NCBI GenBank assembly: GCA_036346255.1
Contig: CM070633.1
Coordinates: 11,222,001 to 11,286,000 of the forward strand
DNA length: 64,000 bases
DNA from: Ampelocalamus luodianensis
Lineage: Eukaryota > Streptophyta > Magnoliopsida > Poales > Poaceae
Reading direction: 5' to 3'
Every line of letters starts with the position of its first letter. Position 1 is the stretch's first letter. Both the position numbers and the translations under genes were made by a program. This document shows, piece after piece, positions 37,514-46,302 of this stretch. Under the pieces are notes generated by a model. The model had not been told where the DNA came from. It did no database searches and was given only the letters and a program-made list of their open reading frames with translations.

Positions 37514-39270
37514 TGGACCCCACATGTCAAAACCTCAGTCCACAGTAGATCGTGAGCCGAGCCCATGAAACCGGTCCATAGACTATGGACCCCATTTGTT
37601 AGTGGCTCATTTAGTTTTTGGGAATTATTTTAATTTTCAAAAATTATTTTTCGAGTGGGTCCCACTTGTCAATTTTCTCTCTCTTCTTTTTCCCCAAATT
37701 TCTTAGCCGATCAATTTCCAAGAGCCCATTCTTCCTCACGCAAACTCTAATTGAGCCTATTAAAGTTTCTAAATTGATCTAAAATTGAGCTCTACCTTCT
37801 AGTTTTTTATTATAATTTTTGGATTTTTTAATCTATTTTTGGTATTTATTTGTGTTTCTTTTCTCTCGTTGCGTTAGATGTTTATACTTCAGGAGCGTTC
37901 GAGGAAGGGGGATTTGCCCAAGATCAAGACCTGGGCCATGAGCAAGAGTTGTACCAAGGCAAGTTGTCTTTGATCACGTTGCACCCAGTTTTTACAAAAA
38001 CTACTTTGTTTCAAACTATTGTATTGCTAATTTAATTATCAAATGCTTTACTTATTTTGGGGAATAGTTATGCAACCCACTTGCTTATGTAACCCTTGTG
38101 TATTGTATCACCATGATTATTTGTCACCCTAGCTTGGTTAAATTACTAGTTGGTATTATCATAACACCAAGGTGGGTTGGTTAGACATGATTAGTATGCT
38201 TAGCCTTGCAATGAGTCATTGATATCATTTTGAAATGTTAAACTCATACTTGACTAAGTGATTATGCAATGTCTTTGAAAAGCTGTGTGCGGTATGTTGT
38301 CACCTGTTGATGGCATGTATTAAACTTAATCAACAGGGTGGGAAAAAAAGATTTAGATTAAGGCGAGTGGAAGGATCTTGTGATATGGTAGACTTTGTGC
38401 TTGGGAAATGTGAATCTTTGTGACTTAGTGTAGTTTGGTAGTCTCGCCTTAGTCAATTAAGGACTTAACTTTGTGTGTCATTGGACTGAGCCATATCATA
38501 CTACCACAAGCCTAGTATGTGATAGACCTAGCTTAGTAAGTTATGGAGTCTCGACATTAACTACTCAGGGGTAGATTAAGCGCTCTGTGATGGGTGGAGG
38601 TGTGGACTACTTGGTAGGGTTGCATCTATGGACGGTTCATCGTTTACGTGTCCAACGATGTGCGTTGGGCCAACAAGCTGAACGAAGTTTGGTACCAGCT
38701 GTATGCACATCGGGTGGGTTAATTGTTGAGATGAAGTTTCTGAAAGGTTTTATTATGATTGGTGTTGACTGCACTGGTTATATCTTTGGGTAAAGTTGTA
38801 CAACCTCTGTAGAGTGTTAATAACCTATTCGAATAGCCGCGTCCTTAGTCATGGACATGCTCGGTGATATACTCGAAGGGTGGATCTTATAAAAACAATG
38901 TGGAAGGGAAGCTGCATGAAAAAATGAATTAAGCTTTGTGAAATTTGTGAAAACTCTTGTTACTTATTATTATTGTTTTAACTTACAATTTCAATCTATT
39001 ATTCATATCCAATTAAAATTGTTGCTTTTCACAAAATAACTTTATAAGCCATTTCCTTTGGAATAAACCATCATATATAATATTATTTTGTGGTACAATT
39101 TGCTAAGTACTAGATGTGCTTACTTTTGGTATATTCATCATTCAGAGGACGATTGGAGGAGTCAAGTTGTGCTTTGGAGGAGGTGTTCTTCGCTGATGTT
39201 GATCGTTAGGTCTTGTTCCTAGTCGGTTTCCTATGGCAAGTGATGGGTTCCACTGAAGTTGCTTTTCGCT
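37514..39270 (+). repeat. LTR B, third segment
   Basis: It resumes LTR B after the C/D insertion. It holds CTATTCGAATAG (38825-38836), GTCCTTAGTCATGGAC (38841-38856) and a TAAGTAC-tagat-GTGCTTA stem-loop (39104-39122). No gene is present; ORFs of 60-70 codons here have no domain. Confidence 0.6.
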
Positions 39271-40034
39271 CCTAATGAGGATCTAATAATCCTCAATTAA
39301 TTAAATTGTATATCTGTAATTGTTATCATAAATAGCAATATCCTCATGTTAGTCTAAAATATACCCCTTATCATTCATAAGGGAAAAGGTTAAGATGATT
39401 GGTCGTAAACCATTCGACGACCACCATGTATGGTCGTAAGATATTCGAAAACCACATCATGGTCGTAAGCCTTTCTATGACCACCCCATAGTCGTAAGCC
39501 TTTCTACGACTAGGACGATTACGACACCTTATAGTCGACAAAGCCTACAAACATGTGGACCCAATTGACTAGGGAATCTCATGCGATGGGTTTAAGACAC
39601 AAAGCAGTTAGCATACATTATTATTCTTCGGGATAACTGCATGCATTACGTCTATGTTTCTGATAATAACTGCCAGGTGACGTGGGGTGTTATCTCTCTA
39701 ACAATAACTTCCATCTACGTGCGTATTTCATCAAGCGTTGAGGTGCCTCTTGGCATGGAGTAACTATCACCCCTTCATGCGCTATATAAAGGCTAAAGCC
39801 AGTGGACATTGGGGAGATGAATAGGAGATTACAACAAGAAGACATTAAACATTAGTTTTAATGATCTTCTCCCCGATTATAAAGAGTATAGTCAATACAA
39901 TGACACACGAGTAGGGTTATTATTCTCCAAGAGAAGGCCTGAACCTATCTAAATCCTTGTTTCTTTCTCTACGTGGTTCTAATTCTAGGAAATCCCAAAA
40001 ATCCATTCGTAAGATCGATACTAGATCATTGACA
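39271..40034 (+). repeat. 5' LTR of element E with serial hairpins
   Basis: It is homologous to 42285-42803. The start is slightly decayed (TAATGAGG against TGATGACGAGG). TATATAAA is at 39783-39790. It carries short inverted repeats in series: GAGGAT (39277-39294), CCCTTAT (39365-39383), ACGACCA (39417-39437) and TAGTCGTA (39489-39512). Confidence 0.75.
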
Positions 40035-40270
40035 GTTGGCGCCATCCATGGGGTTCTATTGTGGCCCATCGTCTGGGGAGGTCAGCCTAAGCCGAGCGGT
40101 GGCTGCCGCCTGATGGCATGGATGACACGTGCATGATCTAGGCCCAACCTCCCTAGACGGTGGGCCGCAACAGAACCCCACGGATGGCGCCAACTGTTGA
40201 TGATCTGGTATCGATCTTACGAATAAATATTTGGGGGTTTCCTAGAATTAGAACCACGCAGAGAAAGACA
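39961..40270. repeat. About 130-bp inverted repeat: head-to-head 5' ends of element E
   Basis: Arm 39961-40088 contains LTR end, PBS and leader. Its reverse complement is 40140-40270, with a PBS on the minus strand at 40183-40193. The spacer is about 51 bp. Arms are roughly 85-90% identical by eye. Confidence 0.8.
40036..40046 (+). other. Primer-binding site of element E
   Basis: TTGGCGCCATC lies one base after the LTR end. This PBS class is common in Tat-lineage gypsy elements. Confidence 0.7.
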
Positions 40271-40285
40271 CATGGATTTAGACAG

Positions 40286-41165
40286 TGTGAGGACCCCGGT
40301 TTATTTGGCTTGTAATGCTTAACCATCCATTGGTCATAGCATCACAAATCAGATAAACCAAGCCTCGAGATATGTATACTTCCCAGAATTGCAGTATACA
40401 CACCCCGCTACAAAATCATGCATCAATTTCATTCATTCACATAGAACCGAAGCAAGCAACCAACTGAAAGACATACATAATGTAGAGTTATTACAAAAGA
40501 GGGGCCGACCGGCCAAATGTCATACAAAAGCTAAGTAAACAGCGGAAGCAAAAGCGCCATAAGATGGCGATAAACAAAAGCCAATCAGTGTGCCTCAAAT
40601 CCACAAGGCAACCGACCGGACCGCCAAGCTAGTCGTCCCAGAAACCGCATATCTCGCAAAAGTGAGGCCCTTGGGGCTCACCTTCTTCCTCTGTAACAAA
40701 AATATTAAGCAAAGCAATTGAGTACAAAAATTGTTTTTGTACTCGCAAGACTGACGTGTAAGATAACAGAACTATAAATAACTACATGCAAGCTTTATTT
40801 AAGTGGAGGAGGCTCTGGACTTATTTTCAGCATAAAGCAAGTTTTATTTGCAATAAAGTAACACATTAAAAGCAAGTTTGCAATTAATTTTTGTTGTTCA
40901 AATAACAGAGAGACAATTATAACAGTAGATAGATGACAACAACATCCTGGAAGTGACTAACCCAATAGTCACCACAACAATAGCATGGAGTACCCCTTCA
41001 TACCACCCATGTCAAGTTTTAAGTTTTTAAAAGGTTGTAGTCTAGTTCTTGCACGACCTTACCAAGCATGTCCATAACCTAGGACGAGGCTATTTGAATA
41101 GTTTGAACCCTGTAGGGGTGTACCAATGTACCCACACGATAGACCGCCTTTCCACCAGCCACGGT
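40286..41165 (-). mobile_element. F: minus-strand fragment of a C/N1-type LTR
   Basis: The plus strand starts TGTGAGGACCCCGG, the reverse complement of the C/N1 LTR end. It carries a perfect 11-bp hairpin (GAGTACAAAAA, 40720-40744) and the inverted GTCC/GGAC plus TATTTGAATA module (about 41070-41100). The far end stops inside the antisense ORF at about 41165, so only the 3' part of this LTR is present. Confidence 0.7.
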
Positions 41166-41868
41166 TAGCATACTTCCAACACATAGTGTGTGCTCGATTC
41201 TTCAGAGGACTGATGCGGCGCATGATGAAGTCTCTCACCACGTGCCATCCAGTAAGCCCCTCTTCCTTCAAGTCTTTGATGGCTTGAATGTAGGGGGTGA
41301 TCCGGTCGAGGTTGCTTGGAGTCGAGTCCTAGGAGGTACTCTTCTCTGCAGGCTTCCCTGTGGAGAAGAGGTTGTCTTCCTTGAACATTTCCCACTAAAA
41401 CCACCTCTTCTTCCAACTCGGCCATGATGACTGGGTGAACTTCTGAATATAATCCTTCGACTTTCCATCGCGGAGCTTCAGACCGTAGCTACCTGCAATT
41501 CTGTTGTGCTTGCTCATCCCGTAGTAATAATGGAAGAGCTGCAAATCTGGGAGAATTCCCAGATATGCTTCGCATAGGTAGACGATCACACTCAACATTG
41601 TGATGAAATTGGGAACAAAGTTCACCAATTCCACCCCAAAGTGTTGAAGTAGGAGCATAAAGAAAGGGTGAACGGGCAATCGAAATCCACATTCATAGTA
41701 CGATTGGAATACTGGAATGGTGCCCTCTTCACCAAAGGGCCAATGTTGTCCTTTAGCATTGGCCCACTTCACGTAGGCTGGCTTCGGGATCTTTTTGACT
41801 TCGACCAAAGCTTTCATTTTCTCCACATCAATTACTGATTTCTCCCACTTAGAAATGGTTCTGGCCAT
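41165..41868 (-). pseudogene. Antisense extra ORF of a Tat-lineage element (PF04195-like)
   Basis: It starts at ATG 41868 (MARTISKWEKSV). Pattern residues match the plant 'putative gypsy type transposon' family: CGFRLPVHPFF, LLLQHFGVELVNFVPN and CEAYLGILPDLQLF. A frameshift near 41395 moves the reading to a second frame, where GLTGWHVVRDFIMRRISPL follows after one stop codon. The C-terminus is lost at the F junction. In Grande and RIRE2-type elements such an ORF lies in antisense between pol and the 3' LTR, the position seen here. Its function is not established. It has its own TATA box upstream. Confidence 0.75.
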
Positions 41869-42284
41869 TTCTTCTAAGTGAGATTGATTTGAATTTGGAA
41901 AAGTTCGGGGAGAGATTGCGATTTGGTTGGCAGCGGAGAGAACAAGAACTTGAATGGCAGTAAAAGAAAATAGGAAAAGTAATACCCTGGGTCACTCCCA
42001 TGGTAGACTTTTATAGCCACACACATGAGTTGAAGATCATGGAAACTCAACAGTTACCACCTCTTCGAGAACCGCTCCAATGGACAGGTCTATGAGAGTC
42101 GATTGGGATTCTTTAATCTGTATGTCCGGACAAAGTGATTCTGTCTTTACAACTCAGGTGAAATTACCTTCTTAACCAAGTCTATTTCTGGTCAAATGAA
42201 ATACCAGTCGAAAATATTTTGTTTCCGACTACAGTTCTATGACCTTCTTTTCAAGTAATTTATTTTCACTTGAAGTTGGGGGCT
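41869..42284 (-). other. Upstream region of antisense ORF and polypurine tract of E
   Basis: It holds the 5' UTR-like sequence and TATA box on the minus strand. At its right edge is the plus-strand tract GAAGTTGGGGGCT (about 42272-42284) before the 3' LTR. No other gene is seen. Confidence 0.55.
42009..42015 (-). promoter_or_regulatory. TATA box for the antisense ORF
   Basis: The minus strand reads GGCTATAAAAGTC, 141 bp upstream of the ATG at 41868. A CT-rich leader typical of plant 5' UTRs follows. It suggests an independent promoter opposite to the retrotransposon. Confidence 0.55.
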
Positions 42285-42803
42285 TGATGACGAGGATCTA
42301 ATAATCCTCAATTAATTAAATTGTTTGTCTATAATTGTTATTATAGATAGCAATATCCTCGTAGTACTTTTAAGTATACCCCTTATCATTCACAAGGGAA
42401 AAGCTTAAGATGATTTGTCTTAACCATTCTACGACCACCATGTATGGTCGTAAGATATTCGACAACCATCCCATGGTCGTAAGCTTTTTTACGATTAGGT
42501 CGATTACAACTACCCTATAGTCGACAAAGCCTACAAATATGTGGGCCGAATTGACTAGGGAATCTCATGCGCTGTGTTTAAGACATAGAGCAGTTAGCAT
42601 AAGCTATTATTCTTCGGGGTAACTGCATGCATTACGTCTCTGTCTCTGATGATAACTACCAGGTGATGTGGAGTGTTATCTCTCTAACAATAACTTCCAT
42701 CAACGTGTGCATTTCATCAAGTGTGGAGGTGCCTCTTGGTCTAGAGTAACTACCACCTCTTCATGTGCTATATAAAGGATAAAGTCGGTGGACATTGGGG
42801 AAA
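42285..42803 (+). repeat. 3' LTR of element E, truncated
   Basis: It starts TGATGACGAGGATC, follows the 5' LTR to the TATATAAA box (42769-42776) and stops shortly after GGACATTGGGG. The last 240 bp or so of the LTR are missing. Confidence 0.75.
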
Positions 42804-44269
42804 GAAAGTCAAGTTATATCTTTGATCATATTTAATCTCATTATTTCAAATTATTTAAATTCTATTTTAAATTATTAAGGCATGCTTATTTCTATTAAAT
42901 GTAATTTAAATACCTGTTTTTAAATTGTAGTTATGCCTAAAATCCTTTGTACTGCCAATCTTGAAATTGAAATAAATATACCCTTACACCTTAGATGAAA
43001 ATCTAGTTTATGCAATAGTATGAACTAGAATACTTTGGGAAAAATATATGCCTAGTCACGCTTAGATCAAAAATATTTGGTTTGAAAATTTACATCCAAG
43101 AATCAAATATTGTTTAAATTGTATCCATAACATTGGTGTGTCATGGAAGTTTACAAATGATTTGAAAAGCAAAATAAAAGGCTGGATTAGACTTGGGCGA
43201 AATGGATGCTTCGTGGGTGTAGGTTTTTGCACGGGCTCAATCCGGGAATGGATGGAGGGCCAGGGTTTTATTAGAAGTCGCCTAAGTTAATTAAGGACTG
43301 GTCTTCGAGCTGCATCTTGCTAAGCTCCAATGTACTACCACATGTCCTGTGTGAGCAGGACCTGGCTAAATAATTTGTAACATTCCACCGTAGTTGTGCC
43401 ATGTTGATGTGTGGGTGTCAGAATGACCTACTTTTTATATAGTCCCACATGGTGCAAGAGGAAGCTTGAGTCCGGCGGGTGGTTAACCCAGTGGAAGCGA
43501 ACCTTAGCGAGGCAGGACTACGGTGGGATGGTGTATTGTAATGGCCTTGATACATGCTCTAGATTGCTTACCTAAGATAGTAAGCGGTGGTATCGACGGA
43601 TGCCAAACAAACTAGACAAGTCATGTCTTATGGGTAAAGTTGTATAACCTCTACAAAGTGTAAAAATATTTGAATAGCCATGTCCACGATCACGGACATG
43701 CCGAGCAAAGCCACTCAAAGTTAGATTTTGGTTTTAACTTCAAAAGATTTTGATAAATGATTTTGGATAGTTTATCCAATTGGAAAATTGGGCGGTTAGC
43801 CATGTGATAGGAGGGTATCCATCACCATATTTCATGTGGAGGTTATCCTACTATAAAAATTCAGAATTTGTAAAATAAATTTTAATTATAGAATAACTGC
43901 TTTGGAACTTAGTACAAATATTTAAAGAAAACATTATTTTATACAAATTCAACCAATAAGCCTTCCTTTGATATATCCCTGCATGCATTATAATCTATTA
44001 TTGGGTGTAACTTGCGGAGCACGAAAGTTGTGCTCACCCCTGCTTAATGCAAATAAATTCCAGAGGAGAAGGACTTCGCTACTGGTGTGGGTCCTGACGA
44101 CAAGGCCGCTACCCGAGTTGATTGTCTGTGGTAGATCAGCTGGAGTCCACTACTTCTTCTTTGTCATCCGCTGTGTTCTTTATTATTGGCTTGTAAGCCT
44201 TTCTTTTAATAAACTTTGATATTTATTAATAAAGTTATGCGAATTATGGATGTTACCATATTTGTTTAC
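42804..44269 (+). mobile_element. 3' fragment of another long gypsy LTR
   Basis: It begins in the middle of an LTR, at the CAAGTT..CTTTGATCA module also seen at 37963 and 45937. It keeps TATTTGAATAG, then GTCCACGATCACGGAC (43682-43697), and a GAGCAC-gaaagtt-GTGCTC stem-loop (44017-44035). Both ends are truncated, the right one where LTR G begins. There is no gene. Confidence 0.55.
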
Positions 44270-44549
44270 TGTAACGTCCCGTTTGTCTTAGAGCTCTTGC
44301 CGGATTTCAAAACCTAAAAAGGAACTATTTGATTTATTGGCTCGCTTAAGCTTAACCTGAAACTTTGAAAATGTTGAAGGTTTAACTTGAATTAACCTGA
44401 CTTCAATTAAAGCCTTTTAGCTCTTTGTCCATTGCTGGAGTTCTTCGGTGTTCTTTGGCTTTTGGCTCTTTTTGTTATTTGCCTTTTGTGCCCCTTAGCC
44501 TAGTTTTTCCTCTTCTGGACCTCCTCTTGGACCCGATCCCTTTATTCTT

Positions 44550-44705
44550 AGGACCTCCCCTTTGTAGATCTTGACCATCAGGACCTCCCCTTTGTAGATC
44601 TTGACCGTCAGAACCTCCCCTTTGTAGATCTTGACCGTCAGGACCTCCCCTTTGTAGATCTTGACCGTTAGGACCTGCCCTTTGTAGATCTTGACCGTTA
44701 GGACC
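44550..44705 (+). repeat. 30-bp tandem repeat, five copies plus a partial
   Basis: Units start at 44550, 44580, 44610, 44640 and 44670, each AGGACCTCCCC, TTTGTAGATC, TTGACCGT and one variable base. A sixth copy is cut after about 10 bases. Confidence 0.9.
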
Positions 44706-45114
44706 TGCCTTGTACCCCTTTTTTCCCTTGAAACTCTTAGCCTTGGGCCTCTTTCCTGGATCTCCGTCGTTAGATCCTCTACCCCTTTGAATCTCATCCC
44801 TTAAAACCCCTTTGTACTGGACCTCCTTTAAGCCCAGAGCTAGTGCACGCTTTCCCCTCTCTAGGACCGTTAGATTCTGCTTGGATGGCCCGATTGAGAA
44901 GAGGTGTTCGGATGGTCCGAACGTTCCCTTACATGGTGGAGCGTCCGATTGAGTTTGGACGGCCCTGATGTAAGTGCGCGTTCGCGCGGTCTGGACGTCC
45001 CCATCTCCTTGGACTACTCGATCAAGATCATGTGGCCCTGGTTTATGTGCCTTTTTCCTTATCCCTTGGGCTTTCTCTTTTCCTCGGGACTTCCTTGTCC
45101 CTAGGACCATTCCG

Positions 45115-45314
45115 TGGTCTTTTTGCAAAGACCACCCTCTTTTGTCACGACCACCCTATGTGGTCATGACCTCTGGTCTTTTTGCAAAGACCACCCTCTT
45201 TTGTCACGACCACCCTATGTGGTCATGATCTCTGGTCTTTTTGCAAAGACCACCCGCTTTTGTCATGACCACCCTATGTGGTCATGACCTCTGGTCTTTT
45301 TGCAAAGACCACCC
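45115..45314 (+). repeat. 59-bp tandem repeat with two hairpins per unit
   Basis: Units start at 45115, 45174, 45233 and 45292 (partial). Each contains GGTCTTT-ttgc-AAAGACC and GACCAC-cctat-GTGGTC inverted repeats. Confidence 0.9.
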
Positions 45315-46233
45315 CGGTGGAGCAGGACCTCTTCCTTCGCAGGACCTCCTCCTTGGTCATGACTGTTTTCTGTTGCTTTGACCAACCTCTTTGTTTCAGC
45401 CAGCCTTGTCCCCCTTTTCCCCTTCTGCACGTCTTGCAGCGGAAAGTCTCTAAACATTTAATATTGCTGCGACACATTGAATGTAGTCACATCTGAGGTA
45501 CTTTCTTTCTCCTTTTGATGGCTTGTCTTGTCTTATCCTTGTACCTTTTCCTCACCTACCCTTGACACGTTACCCTGAGCCTTAGTGCTCTCACCGCTGC
45601 CTCTCTTGCTATTTGTAGCTGAGAGAGCCTCCCTCCACTACCTTTTTTCTCATTCTTAGCTTCTTTGCTCCCATCTTGTTTTCGCCATGCTTGAGATCCG
45701 AAGTTTCACTCTCTCTTGAGTTGGACCGCCCCTCAAGCCAGGACCTCCTGTTCTTCTGATTTTAAGTTGTATTTGCTTGAGTTCTTTTGTTTCCTTTGAG
45801 TTCTTTTGCTCAAGTTCGTCTTGTTTATTTGGTTCTTTGCGAACGTGTAGGTTCCAAGTTCGAAGAGGAGCTCTTGGATCCAGCAGCCTCTACCGAAGCC
45901 TCTCCACTGCTCAACGAAGGCAGGTCACAGACCTTTGATCATTGTTGAACCTAGCTTTTCAAATATAAGTTGTTCAAATCTATCTTGCATGGCTACTTTT
46001 GTAACAAGGTTTTGGGCAGTAGCTTTTCCTACTTTACACTACCCCTCCTTGGATATTGGTACTCATCATGTTGACATGATTTCCTTCGGACACCCTAGTT
46101 GAGCAAGTTTTGTTGGCACTCTTCGTTTTGCCAACATGGGACCGTAGTTTGCTTAACTTAGCTCAGAACCCCGTGATTAGGAGAACCTTTCTTTTCTTTC
46201 TTTAATAATCTTGACTAATTATCTATGGAATCT

Positions 46234-46302
46234 GTGGTATGAGTCCACTTTTGCGCACTTGTGGTGTGAGGCCACAGTGTGTCGATTGTGGTGTGATGCC
46301 AC
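46234..46302 (+). repeat. Three 27-bp units each forming a GTGG/CCAC hairpin
   Basis: Inverted repeats at 46234-46248, 46261-46275 and 46288-46302 keep GTGG and CCAC arms with 7-nt loops. The sequence between units changes. Confidence 0.75.

Larger units (their letters stand above)
12916..39270 (+). mobile_element. B: long gypsy LTR split by a solo LTR and by C/D
   Basis: The LTR starts TGTAACATCCC at 12916. Its pieces are 12916-14024, 16537-16772 and 37514-39270, about 3.1 kb in total once nested insertions are removed. The pieces join cleanly because each insertion has a perfect 5-bp duplication (GTAGG, TGGAC). TATAAAA is at 13467. The right end is cut by element E at about 39271, so whether B was a solo LTR or part of a full element cannot be told. 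The ORF at 13134-13595 is GC-rich LTR sequence with no recognisable domain. Confidence 0.65.
39271..42803 (+). mobile_element. E: truncated Tat-like Ty3/gypsy element, rearranged
   Basis: The 5' LTR is about 39271-40034, PBS 40036-40046, polypurine tract about 42272-42284 and partial 3' LTR 42285-42803. The internal part is not gag-pol. It is an inverted copy of the element's own 5' end (40140-40285), an LTR fragment of another family (F, 40286-41165) and an antisense ORF (41165-41868). The TTGGCGCC-type PBS and the antisense PF04195-like ORF before the 3' LTR both fit the Tat lineage (Grande, RIRE2). Deletion removed gag and pol. Confidence 0.72.

Noticed and set aside
41165..41868. A cut-and-paste transposase gene
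   Set aside because: PF04195 is historically named as a transposon protein, but here it lies antisense in a retrotransposon before the 3' LTR and has no transposase catalytic motif.
44475..45128. 217-codon minus-strand ORF with a 10-residue repeat
   Set aside because: The open frame is produced by the 30-bp tandem repeat (a multiple of three) inside LTR G, with no domain and no start context.
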